Source: Pseudomonas nicosulfuronedens
GTDB lineage: Bacteria > Pseudomonadota > Gammaproteobacteria > Pseudomonadales > Pseudomonadaceae
Direction of reading: 5' to 3'
Assembly: GCF_005877905.1 (NCBI RefSeq)
Contig: NZ_SWDV01000018.1
Location: 101,071-165,070, forward strand
Length of the DNA stretch: 64,000 bases
This document shows, one piece after another, positions 27,637 to 35,628 of this stretch; the stretch's first letter is position 1; each line of letters begins with the position of its first letter. The notes beneath the pieces were generated by a model. That model was not told the origin of the DNA. It made no database searches and saw only the letters and a list, made by a program, of their open reading frames with translations. The position numbers and the translations under genes were made by a program.

Positions 27637-28839
27637 TTATGGCTTTGCGTCGGCGAGGTGGCACTGGCTTTCCGGTGCGTCGAGGCCGAGGCTGTCGAGT
27701 TCGCTGGTGGGGTGCAGGAAACCTTCCTGCGGCGAGGTGCTGACCAGAGCGCGCGGCTGTACCAGGGGGATCGGCTGGCGCAGCTGGCCGTCCCAGGGGC
27801 GGAAGCCGAGCTTGTAGCCCTTGAATCCGTCCAGCGGCAGGTCGGGGGACAGCGACAGCGTGCGGATCGTCATGGGGTCGGTGTTGCGCAAGCGGGTGAC
27901 GGCGCTGGCGATGCTGCGCACGGCGATCCAGGCGGCGAAGTCGCGGTCGTTCATCCAGCGTCCGGCGTGTTCTTCGAAGCGCTTCTGCAATTGCGCGGCG
28001 CCGTAGGTTTCCACGGTCTTGTGCCAACCGGTGGCAACCAGCCCCTGGGTGCCGGCCACGGGGCGTGGCAGCCAGGTGTTGTAGGGCACGTACTCGCCGA
28101 AATCGCCGTGTTCGTCGGCCACCAGCACGGCGTCGTAGTCCTCGCTGGATTGGGTGAACAGTGCCATGTCGGCCTGGGCGCTGCGGCGCTGGTCGTTGTC
28201 GAAGGTGAAGGGTTTTTCTTCGACTATCTTCGCGCCGAAGCGCTTGGCCGAGCGCCGCAAGGCGGCAGCGTAGGCGGCGTCCTCGGGACGCTGGCCAACG
28301 ATCAGCAGCCAGCGCGTCCACTTGCGCAGCACCAGGAACTGGGTGAGGGCGTCGGTGAGCATGAGTCGGCTGGGCAGGGTGTGCAGCACGTTTACCGGGC
28401 ACTGGCTGGCGCGCAGCTCGTCATCGGCGGCGCCGGCGTTGAACAGCAGGCTGTCCGGCAGGGCGGCAGCCAGTTGGCGCAGGGAATCGGCCGGGGCGTT
28501 GACCACGAACAGGCGCAGGCCGGCATCGTGCAGGCGCCTGGCTTCGGCCAGCAGCTTTTCAGGGGGGTCGGTGCTGGCGACCTCCAGGCTGTAGTGGTGC
28601 TTTAGGAAGCGCCCGGTACTGTTGCTGTCGGTGATCGCCAGCTCTGCGCCGCGCAGGCCGGCGTCGGTGGGCTCGGGGATGACGTTGGACAGCAGCGGGC
28701 CGGGATCGGGCGTGTAGCCCAGGTAGCCGATGCGGATATCCAGCGCGGGGGCATCCTCCGCACGCGCGTCGATGCTGAAGACAGCGGCGCAGGCAACCGC
28801 GAGCAGATAGGCCACGCCGTGCAGGACGAACTGGCGCAT
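27637..28839 (-). CDS. pedA1: Periplasmic substrate-binding protein, PQQ-ABC system (PedA1)
   Basis: A 400-residue protein of the type I periplasmic binding fold (Peripla_BP_6-like, the PQQ-associated ABC binding family). Signal peptide ends near D-A-R-A-E (residue ~26). The ATG at 28839 has AAGGAG at eight bases; the frame upstream to 28941 lacks a ribosome site. It is first gene of the pedA1-A2-B-C run. A promoter TTGCCG - 16 - TATGCT can be read on the minus strand about 45-75 bases before the start, downstream of the 18-bp element at 28935. Confidence 0.87.
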   Translation of the reverse strand: MRQFVLHGVAYLLAVACAAVFSIDARAEDAPALDIRIGYLGYTPDPGPLLSNVIPEPTDAGLRGAELAITDSNSTGRFLKHHYSLEVASTDPPEKLLAEARRLHDAGLRLFVVNAPADSLRQLAAALPDSLLFNAGAADDELRASQCPVNVLHTLPSRLMLTDALTQFLVLRKWTRWLLIVGQRPEDAAYAAALRRSAKRFGAKIVEEKPFTFDNDQRRSAQADMALFTQSSEDYDAVLVADEHGDFGEYVPYNTWLPRPVAGTQGLVATGWHKTVETYGAAQLQKRFEEHAGRWMNDRDFAAWIAVRSIASAVTRLRNTDPMTIRTLSLSPDLPLDGFKGYKLGFRPWDGQLRQPIPLVQPRALVSTSPQEGFLHPTSELDSLGLDAPESQCHLADAKP

Positions 28840-28934
28840 GGAGCGACTCCTTTTCCGGGTCGACAAGTTCTTGTGCGGCCAGCATAGGAAGCGCCAGGGG
28901 TGCGGCAAATATGCAGAAAGTACCGGTTGGGGCA

Positions 28935-28952
28935 GTACCAAGGTAGTAGGTT
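28935..28952 (-). promoter_or_regulatory. 18-bp regulatory element before pedA1
   Basis: Plus-strand GTACCAAGGTAGTAGGTT, 17 of 18 identical to the element at 25052-25069. It begins 96 bases before pedA1 and ends 57 before the divergent small gene at 29010, so it could serve both directions. Confidence 0.6.
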
Positions 28953-29009
28953 GCGCGCCGCCCCCACGGCCTAGGATGGCGCTACAAGAACCAGAAGAGG
29001 AGCGTCGCC

Positions 29010-29168
29010 ATGCGTATCGCCGTCACTCTCGTCCTGCCGATCCTGCTGATGCTCAGCCTGTTCGGCTTCGATTTCCTCTATACCCGTAACGGCTATCTGC
29101 CGGCAGCGGAACTGCGGGCACCCGTGGCGCCGGTCGGGTGTATCTCGACCTGTCGCAGCGTTCCGTAG
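29010..29168 (+). CDS. 52-residue membrane peptide ahead of the sensor kinase
   Basis: ATG at 29010 after AAGAGGAGCGTCGCC, a strong ribosome site. The peptide begins M-R-I-A-V-T-L-V-L-P and continues hydrophobic to residue ~20, then Y-T-R-N-G-Y-L-P and a short tail with two Cys (C-I-S-T-C). The stop TAG abuts the ATG of the kinase at 29169, so the pair are surely one transcript. The N-terminal segment could be an uncleaved anchor or a signal peptide. No family is recognised; it sits where P. putida has a small gene (PP_2670 area) between pedA1 and pedS2. Confidence 0.75.
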   Translation: MRIAVTLVLPILLMLSLFGFDFLYTRNGYLPAAELRAPVAPVGCISTCRSVP

Positions 29169-30437
29169 ATGTCGGCGCTGTGGCGAATCAACCTGCTGGT
29201 CGGGGTGTTCTTCGGCCTGCTAGCTGCCGTGTGCCTGGTCGTTCTGCTGCACCAGGGCAACGACGACGTACGCCGCGAGATGGACGCCGCCCGGGGCGTG
29301 CTCGACTACCTGCGCGAAGCGGCGCAACGCGACCCCGCCAGCCTCGATCCGGACCTCACCTCCGGACTGCGCCATGTACGCGTGCACTGGCTGGACACTG
29401 CTGCGCCCGCGCCGCACTCGGGGCTGGACGATTGGCTGGTGACGCGCCTGTACCCGGACCTGCCGGCGCCAACCCTGCTGACCCTGGCGGATGGCCGGCG
29501 CGTGCAGTTGAGCCTCGATCCGCGCGATGAAATCGACGAGGTGCGCGATTCGCTGGTGCAGCTGTTGGTGCTGTTCGGCGTTGCGCTGCTGGCCAGCCTG
29601 CTGGCGATCCGCTGGGCGGTGCGCGGTGGCTTGCGGGTAGTGGAGCAACTGCATGGCGCGCTGGGGAATGTCTCCCGCGGTCAGTTCCAGGTGCGTCTGC
29701 CGGATCACTCGCTACCCGAGGCGCAACGCCTGGCCAGCGGTTTCAACGGTATGGCGGCGGCGCTGGAGCATGCCTGCGTGGAGAACGCCGAGCTGACCCG
29801 TGCGCTGCTCGCGGTGCAGGAGCGCGAACGCCTGCAACTCGCCCAGGCGCTGCACGACGACATCGGTCAATACCTTGCCGGAATTCGTGCGCAGGTGTTC
29901 CTGCTGCGTAGCCTGGAGCGCCAGGACGGTATCGGCGTCGTCACGCTCGACCGCCTGGAGCAGCATTGCCAGGGACTCAACGAAAGCTTCCGCGCGCTGG
30001 TGCGCGATCTCTACCCGGTGGTGCTGGAGCGGGTCAGCCTGGAAGAGGCGCTGCGCCTGCACATCGAACAATGGCAAGCCAGCCAGGGCGTGGCCTGCCG
30101 GCTTCGTCTGGACGAGCTGCCCGCCCTGCCTGCCATTGCCAAGGCCCACCTGTATCGCCTGTTGCAGGAGGCACTGACCAACGTGGCCCGTCACGCGGGC
30201 GCTCGCCATGTGCGTGTGGTTCTGCGGCGACGCGAGGGGCGGTTGTTCCTCTGGGTGCGTGACGACGGCCGGGGCTGTCAGGGGCTGCCGCGCGCGGGAA
30301 TCGGCATGCGCTCCATGCGCGAACGCGCACGTTGCTTGGGAGGCGAGCTGCACCTGCGCCGCCGTCCGGGCGGCGGTCTGGCGTTGCGCTTGTGGATGCC
30401 GCTGACGGAAAGCGTGATGGAAGGAGAGAGGATGTGA
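29169..30437 (+). CDS. eraS: NarL-type sensor histidine kinase (EraS/PedS2-like)
   Basis: A 422-residue membrane kinase: transmembrane segment ~8-28, periplasmic sensor ~30-125 rich in Asp/Glu, second segment ~130-150, HAMP ~152-205, HisKA_3 with His in L-A-Q-A-L-H-D-D-I-G-Q-Y, HATPase with E-A-L-T-N-V-A-R-H-A and D-D-G-R-G-C. In P. aeruginosa EraSR lies in the ethanol oxidation regulon; the P. putida counterpart PedS2 responds to lanthanides. The acidic periplasmic part fits metal sensing. The last codons overlap the regulator gene by four bases. Confidence 0.85.
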   Translation: MSALWRINLLVGVFFGLLAAVCLVVLLHQGNDDVRREMDAARGVLDYLREAAQRDPASLDPDLTSGLRHVRVHWLDTAAPAPHSGLDDWLVTRLYPDLPAPTLLTLADGRRVQLSLDPRDEIDEVRDSLVQLLVLFGVALLASLLAIRWAVRGGLRVVEQLHGALGNVSRGQFQVRLPDHSLPEAQRLASGFNGMAAALEHACVENAELTRALLAVQERERLQLAQALHDDIGQYLAGIRAQVFLLRSLERQDGIGVVTLDRLEQHCQGLNESFRALVRDLYPVVLERVSLEEALRLHIEQWQASQGVACRLRLDELPALPAIAKAHLYRLLQEALTNVARHAGARHVRVVLRRREGRLFLWVRDDGRGCQGLPRAGIGMRSMRERARCLGGELHLRRRPGGGLALRLWMPLTESVMEGERM

Positions 30438-31090
30438 AGATTCTGCTGGTGGACGACCATTTCGTCGTCCGCGATGGCATTGCCACGCTGTTGCGTGGCC
30501 TGTTCCCCGAGGTCGAGGTGATCGAGGCCGCCGATGGCGAAGCCGCACTGGAGGCAGTGCAGCGCAGCGTCCCCAGTCTGGTGATCCTGGATATCGGCCT
30601 GCCCGGTATCAGTGGCCTGGAAGTCACCCGCCGGCTGCGCCAGCGCTTGCCGCAACTGCGGGTGTTGTTCTTCAGCATGCACGACGAACTGCCCCTGGTA
30701 CGCCAGGCGCTGGACGCCGGTGCGTCGGGCTACATCACCAAGGGGGCGTCACCGGCGGTGCTGGTGGAGGCGGTCAGGCGCATCCTGGCCGGCCATGCCT
30801 ACATCGAGCAGCCGCTGGCCACTCAGCTGGCGCGGCAGCCCCAGGGTGCCGATGGCCAGGACCCACGGCTGCAGGGCATGACCCAGCGCGAATTCGAGAT
30901 ATTCGTGATGCTCGCCCGTGGCCTGCCGGTGCGCCAGGTGGCGGAGCACCTGTGCATCAGCGCAAAGACCGTGTCGAACCACGTCACTCTGCTCAAGCAG
31001 AAGCTGCAGGTGGTGTCCCACGCCGAGCTGGTGCACCTGGCCATCGACACTGGCGTGCTGAGGCTCGGTGGCGAGGCGCTGGCCGGCTAG
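30434..31090 (+). CDS. eraR: LuxR-type response regulator (EraR/PedR2-like)
   Basis: A 218-residue regulator with a GTG start inside the last codons of the kinase gene (overlap GTGA), after AAGGAGAG. Receiver ~1-120 (Asp in L-D-I-G-L-P-G, Lys in Y-I-T-K-G-A) and LuxR helix-turn-helix ~150-210 (V-A-E-H-L-C-I-S-A-K-T-V-S-N). It is the partner of EraS. Likely targets are PQQ dehydrogenase genes and perhaps the pedA1 unit through the 18-bp element. The gene ends two bases short of the convergent GNAT-C39 gene. Confidence 0.87.
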   Translation: MKILLVDDHFVVRDGIATLLRGLFPEVEVIEAADGEAALEAVQRSVPSLVILDIGLPGISGLEVTRRLRQRLPQLRVLFFSMHDELPLVRQALDAGASGYITKGASPAVLVEAVRRILAGHAYIEQPLATQLARQPQGADGQDPRLQGMTQREFEIFVMLARGLPVRQVAEHLCISAKTVSNHVTLLKQKLQVVSHAELVHLAIDTGVLRLGGEALAG

Positions 31091-31092
31091 CG

Positions 31093-32187
31093 TCAGCGCT
31101 TGTAGAGGATCACCGCCGCGCGCAGCTTGCTGCGGCCGAAGCGGCTCATCTGCTCGAACTCCCCATGGCTCACCGGGATGTGCTGGCAGTCCAGCGGCTC
31201 GCGGTGCTGGCTGTGGTCGACATCGGGATCGTGCAGGTAGACGAAGTCCTCGTCGCAATCGGTGACGGTCACCCAGTGCGGCGCCTTGGAGCGGGTCAGG
31301 CGGTAGCTGCTGATCAGCACCATTGGCTGACCGCCAGCCTCCAGTGCGCTGTCAATGTCCAACTGGCTGAGCAGCAGTTGTTCGACGTCGCTGCGAGCCA
31401 GTTCGGCGGCGAAGTCCTCGTGGACCAGGCGCATGACTTCGCGCTTTTCCTCGCTGCGCACGCCATCGAGGAACAACGGGCCATCCTCCGACAACTGCAA
31501 TTGCACGCGGAATCCCCGGCGGTGTGCCGCCAGCGCCAGCCCCTGGGGGCTGCACCCTCCGTGGCCGGCGGTCATGTAGATGGTGGTCGCCTCGCGCCAC
31601 AGGCGCAGTTCCTCGCGACGCTCCAGGTGGCGCTCGGGCTCCAGTGCGCCCATGGCCATCAGTAGCGCCGAGGGGCCGCAGGTGAACTCGGTGGTCTGCC
31701 GGTAGTAGGGCACATGGCGGTGGGTGCGCTCGTTGATGTGACGGATTCGCTTCTCGAAGCGCAGGGCCTCGCTATGGTCTTCGTAGTAGTCGCGCACCGT
31801 GGCGAACGGGCGGTAGCCATTACGTTCGTAGAGGGCGATAGCTCCGCGATTGTCCGGGCGCACTTCCAGGCGCAGGTAGGCGCAGTCGTTCTGCAGCGCT
31901 TCGGCCTCGGCCTGATCCAGCAGCTTCTGGCCCAGGCCGATGCCGCGGGCGCGTTCGTCCACGGCGATGGAGTACAGGCGTGCCAGCGATGTTCCCTGGT
32001 GGAACAGCACCAACGCGTAGCCCAGCAACTGACCGTCGGATTCGGCGACAGTCAGGCTGGCGTGGGCGCGGGTGATCATCCACTGGAAGTTGCGGCGGGA
32101 CAGGCGGTCATGTTCGAAACAGCGGTTTTCCATGTCGACCAGGGCTTGCAGGTCGTCGGCGGTGGCAGCGCGGAACTGGAGTTTCAT
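31093..32187 (-). CDS. GNAT acetyltransferase - C39-like peptidase fusion
   Basis: A 364-residue two-domain protein. Residues ~1-150 are a GNAT domain with the acetyl-CoA loop R-G-I-G-L-G at 81-86. Residues ~158-360 are a C39-like cysteine peptidase with E-F-T-C-G-P-S (Cys170), His in K-A-P-H-W-V-T-V and Asp in L-H-D-P-D. The pair with a RimK/RLAN ATP-grasp ligase has been noted in comparative work on amidoligases as a predicted peptide-synthesis or protein-modification system. The ATG at 32187 starts the GNAT fold; the frame extends upstream across the divergent promoter, which is not credible. Confidence 0.87.
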   Translation of the reverse strand: MKLQFRAATADDLQALVDMENRCFEHDRLSRRNFQWMITRAHASLTVAESDGQLLGYALVLFHQGTSLARLYSIAVDERARGIGLGQKLLDQAEAEALQNDCAYLRLEVRPDNRGAIALYERNGYRPFATVRDYYEDHSEALRFEKRIRHINERTHRHVPYYRQTTEFTCGPSALLMAMGALEPERHLERREELRLWREATTIYMTAGHGGCSPQGLALAAHRRGFRVQLQLSEDGPLFLDGVRSEEKREVMRLVHEDFAAELARSDVEQLLLSQLDIDSALEAGGQPMVLISSYRLTRSKAPHWVTVTDCDEDFVYLHDPDVDHSQHREPLDCQHIPVSHGEFEQMSRFGRSKLRAAVILYKR

Positions 32188-32328
32188 AGAGTAAGCATTC
32201 GTTAATCTGCGGGGCGCACCTTGTCCGGTGCTGGCTGCGAACGGGCATTGCGTCTTGCGGTCGAAGCTCAACCAGTATTGTCCCAGGGGCAGGGCGCGGC
32301 AAGCGCGCCAGCCAGCTTCGGAGGTGTC

Positions 32329-33819
32329 GTGAGCAAGCTGTTCATCATCGTGGAACGCAAGGAAGACTGGGCTTCGTACTACCCCAGCGAAGACGTGGTC
32401 ACCGCCCAGGAGTACCTGGAGATGCCCATCGACGACGACAATGGCAAGCGCGTGCAGGTGATCAACCTGTGCCGCAACTACAAGTACCTGGGCCACGGCT
32501 ATTACTGCTCGCTGCTGGCCGAAGCGCGCGGGCACAAGGTGATCCCGTCGGTGCGCAGCATCAGCGAGTTGGCGAAGAAGTCGCTCTACAGCCTGGCGCT
32601 GGAGGACCTGGAGAAGACCCTCGACAAGGCGCTGGCCGATCATCCCTATGGCAGCACCGATGGTTTCACCCTGACGCTGTACTTCGGCCGCACCGATATC
32701 GAACCGTTGCAGGACCTGGCGCGCCAGCTGTTCGAAGCCTTGCCGTGCCCGATGCTGCTGGTGGAGTTCCGCAAGAACCGGGGCTGGCACATCGAAGGGG
32801 TGAAACCGGGCAACATCCACAAGCTGCGCGAGGACCAGGAGGACCAGTTCGCCGCCGCGCTGGAGGGATTCAGCCGGCAGATCTGGCGCAAGCCGCGTTC
32901 ACGCAAGCAGTACCGCTATGACCTGGCGATCCTGCACGACCCGGAAGAAGCCTTCCCGCCGTCTGACCGCAAGGCGCTGAAGAACTTCATCCGCATCGGC
33001 CGCAGCCTCGGCATAGACGTCGAGCTGATCGAAAAGAAGGACTACTCGCGCCTGGCCGAGTACGACGCACTGCTGATCCGCGAGACCACCAGCGTCAGTG
33101 ACCACACCTACCGCTTCGCCAAGAAGGCCGAGAGCGAGGGCATGGTGGTGATGGACGACCCGGTGTCGATCCTGCGCTGCACCAACAAGGTCTACCTCGC
33201 CGACCTGCTGCGCAGCCACAAGCTGGGCATGCCGGCCACCGAGATCCTCTACAAGGACAACCCGGCGGAGCTGGAGAAGGTCGGCGAGCGCCTGGGTTTC
33301 CCGCTGGTGCTGAAGATTCCCGACGGCAGTTTCTCCCGCGGGGTGATCAAGGTGGGCAACCAGGAGGAGTTGCTCAAGGCCAGCGCGGAGCTGTTCGAGC
33401 GCTCGGTGCTGCTGCTCGCCCAGGAGTTCTTCTATACCGAATACGACTGGCGGATCGGCGTCTTGAACCAGAAACCCATATTCGCTTGCCAGTACTTCAT
33501 GTCCAAGGGGCACTGGCAGATCTACGACCACAGCCCGGACGCCCAGGAAGTGAGCGGCGATTTCCGCACGATGGCCGTCCACGAGGCGCCGCGCAAGGTC
33601 GTGGAACTGGCGGTGAAAACCGCCAACCTGATCGGCGACGGGCTCTACGGCGTGGATCTGAAGCAGGCGGGGGACCGGGTGGTGGTCATCGAGGTGAACG
33701 ACAACCCGAACATCGATTGCGGGGTGGAGGACGTCTACCTGGGAGACGACCTTTACAAGCTGGTGCTCGAGGAGTTCGTTCGGCGTCTGGAAGTCAAGCG
33801 GCGCGGTCGCGGGTGGTGA
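32329..33819 (+). CDS. RimK-like ATP-grasp ligase with RLAN N-terminal domain
   Basis: A 496-residue cytoplasmic enzyme. Residues ~1-200 form the RLAN domain (begins S-K-L-F-I-I-V-E-R-K-E-D-W) and ~220-490 the ATP-grasp fold, with L-V-L-K-I-P-D-G-S-F-S-R-G nucleotide loop and metal ligands in I-E-V-N-D-N-P-N-I. It should join an amino group to a carboxylate using ATP, as RimK adds glutamate. Start is the GTG at 32329 preceded by GGAGGT. It is divergent from the GNAT-C39 gene across 141 bases. Substrate unknown. Confidence 0.87.
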   Translation: MSKLFIIVERKEDWASYYPSEDVVTAQEYLEMPIDDDNGKRVQVINLCRNYKYLGHGYYCSLLAEARGHKVIPSVRSISELAKKSLYSLALEDLEKTLDKALADHPYGSTDGFTLTLYFGRTDIEPLQDLARQLFEALPCPMLLVEFRKNRGWHIEGVKPGNIHKLREDQEDQFAAALEGFSRQIWRKPRSRKQYRYDLAILHDPEEAFPPSDRKALKNFIRIGRSLGIDVELIEKKDYSRLAEYDALLIRETTSVSDHTYRFAKKAESEGMVVMDDPVSILRCTNKVYLADLLRSHKLGMPATEILYKDNPAELEKVGERLGFPLVLKIPDGSFSRGVIKVGNQEELLKASAELFERSVLLLAQEFFYTEYDWRIGVLNQKPIFACQYFMSKGHWQIYDHSPDAQEVSGDFRTMAVHEAPRKVVELAVKTANLIGDGLYGVDLKQAGDRVVVIEVNDNPNIDCGVEDVYLGDDLYKLVLEEFVRRLEVKRRGRGW

Positions 33820-33950
33820 GATCGATTCGGTATTGACCTTATAGGAAAACGGTCGATGTGCGGCGTCAAGATATTGCTAGCGTTACAAATTGGAGCGCCA
33901 ACCAACTGTTTTTTAAAGTTTTTCAAAATAATGGCGCCAAGGAAGGGAGC

Positions 33951-35285
33951 ATGCTCGAGGCAGCCGCGAATACTCGTCGCCTGCTGGTTGTCGATCCGTG
34001 CGACGACTGCCGCAGGTTATTACCCGGATTACGGGCAGCAGGGTGGGAGGTAGACAGTTGCGAGCTGGACGGTGCCAGCAATCGCGGCTGTGACGTCGGC
34101 CTGCTGCGCTTGCAACCCCGGCATCTCGAACGCCGGGAGTCCGTCAAGGAACTCATCAGCCGCAGCGGCACGGAGTGGATAGCCGTGCTCAGCCCGGACG
34201 TATTGCCTCTCAATGAGGTGGGCGATTTCGTCAGCGAGTGGTTCTTCGATTTCCATACCTTGCCCTTCGATGTAGCGCGGGTGCAGGTCACCCTCGGTCG
34301 GGCGTTCGGCATGGCGCGTCTGCGCGGGCGTGGCAGCGTGCACAGTGACGATCATCAGCATGAGTTGCTCGGCGAGAGCCGCGATGTGCGTGAACTACGC
34401 AAGTTGCTGGCGAAGTTCGCGCCGACCGAGTCGCCCGTGCTGATCCGCGGCGAGAGCGGCACCGGCAAGGAACTGGTGGCGCGTACCCTGCACCGCCAGT
34501 CGCGGCGGGCGGTCCGGCCCTTCGTGGCGATCAACTGTGGGGCAATGCCCGAGGCGCTCATCCAGTCCGAGCTGTTCGGCCACGAGAAGGGCGCGTTCAC
34601 CGGGGCGCACCAGCGCAAGATCGGCCGCTTCGAACAGGCCAACGGCGGCACGCTGTTCCTCGACGAGGTGGGTGACCTGCCGTTGGAGTTGCAGGCTAAC
34701 CTGCTGCGCGTCTTGCAGGAGAAGCAGATCGAACGCGTCGGCGGCAGCCAGCCGATCGATGTCGATGTGCGGGTGCTGGCGGCGACCCACGTCGACCTGG
34801 AGCAGGCAATGCGCGCGGGGCTGTTCCGTGAGGACCTTTACTACCGGCTCAACGTCCTGCAGGTATCCACTTCGCCGTTGCGTGAGCGCAATGGCGACCT
34901 GGCGCTGCTGGCCAATCACTTCGCGCACCTTTATAGCGTCGAGACCGGCCGCCGCCCGCGGCGCTTCTCGGACGATGCCTTGGCGGCCATGGCCGAGCAC
35001 AGCTGGCCGGGCAACGTGCGCGAACTGGCCAACCGGGTGCGGCGTGGCCTGGTGTTGGCCGAGGGACGGCAGATCGAGTCCCGCGACCTGGGTCTGGAGC
35101 GGGAGAAGGGCCGCTCGGCGCACCTGCCGCTGGTGACCCTGGAAGAATACAAGCTCGGTGCCGAGCGCCAGGCCATGTGCGATGCGCTGGCCCGGCACGG
35201 CGATAACCTCAGTGTGGCGGCGCGGATGCTGGGTATCTCGCGGCCGACCTTCTATCGCTTGTTGCACAAGCATCAGTTGCGCTAG
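33951..35285 (+). CDS. VpsR-like sigma-54-dependent enhancer-binding protein
   Basis: A 444-residue activator: degenerate receiver (~1-120, the usual acidic pocket and Lys are not conserved), AAA+ domain (~135-375) with Walker A G-E-S-G-T-G-K-E at 167-174, an intact G-A-F-T-G-A at 214-219 and F-L-D-E-V-G-D-L, then a Fis-type helix-turn-helix (~405-440). G-A-F-T-G-A means it can contact sigma-54. VpsR/FleQ-like receivers bind cyclic di-GMP in relatives. The fap operon nearby has a -24/-12 promoter, so this is the obvious candidate activator; I recall a protein called BrfA with that role in P. fluorescens. ATG 33951 follows GGAAGGGAGC. Confidence 0.85.
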   Translation: MLEAAANTRRLLVVDPCDDCRRLLPGLRAAGWEVDSCELDGASNRGCDVGLLRLQPRHLERRESVKELISRSGTEWIAVLSPDVLPLNEVGDFVSEWFFDFHTLPFDVARVQVTLGRAFGMARLRGRGSVHSDDHQHELLGESRDVRELRKLLAKFAPTESPVLIRGESGTGKELVARTLHRQSRRAVRPFVAINCGAMPEALIQSELFGHEKGAFTGAHQRKIGRFEQANGGTLFLDEVGDLPLELQANLLRVLQEKQIERVGGSQPIDVDVRVLAATHVDLEQAMRAGLFREDLYYRLNVLQVSTSPLRERNGDLALLANHFAHLYSVETGRRPRRFSDDALAAMAEHSWPGNVRELANRVRRGLVLAEGRQIESRDLGLEREKGRSAHLPLVTLEEYKLGAERQAMCDALARHGDNLSVAARMLGISRPTFYRLLHKHQLR

Positions 35286-35440
35286 GGCGGGGAAACCGGT
35301 CGGGGCGGGAACGGACGTGGAGCCGTTACCCGCCGCGATGCGGTGCAACCGCAGGCGATCACGTGGTTTCACCCTGCCACCAGGCGGTGCCCGCAATCGT
35401 GCGTCGGGTGCGCTCCTGCGGGTGCAATCCGCTGCCGGGT

Positions 35441-35518
35441 TGTAGGGCGAATAACCCGGAACGGGTTATCCGCCAGCCCCCTGCGGCGGATAACGCTGGC
35501 GCGTTATGCGCCCTACGG
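35441..35518. repeat. Palindromic repeat of the GTAGGGCGAATAACCC type
   Basis: Left arm GTAGGGCGAATAACCCG with GGTTATCCGCC, right arm GGCGGATAACGC and GCGTTATGCGCCCTAC. It is a second palindromic family in this gap, resembling dispersed elements known from other Pseudomonas and Azotobacter genomes. Only one copy was seen here. Confidence 0.75.
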
Positions 35519-35537
35519 ATGCCGCGCCGGGGCGAGT

Positions 35538-35620
35538 CGTAGGATGGGTGGAGCCTAGGCGATACCCATGTTGTCGCGGCAAGGAATCGATGGGTATCGC
35601 TGCGCTCCACCCATCCTACG
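35538..35620. repeat. Dispersed palindromic repeat, copy C
   Basis: CGTAGGATGGGTGGAGCCTA ... ATACCCAT, 10-base spacer, then ATGGGTATCGCTGCGCTCCA ... CATCCTACG. Same arm order as copies B and D. Confidence 0.85.
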
Positions 35621-35628
35621 AAAGCGGC

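Larger units (their letters stand above)
35286..35628. other. Repeat-filled intergenic region
   Basis: A 343-base gap between the convergent activator and BRO-N genes. It holds the GTAGGGCGAATAACCC palindrome (35441-35518) and copy C of the GTAGGATGG repeat (35538-35620). The first 150 bases carry short GC-rich stems but nothing I can name. No coding frame is convincing. Confidence 0.6.

Noticed and set aside
32188..32820. 211-codon upstream extension of the GNAT-C39 gene
   Set aside because: It overlaps the divergent promoter and the start of the ATP-grasp gene, and the GNAT fold starts exactly at the chosen ATG.
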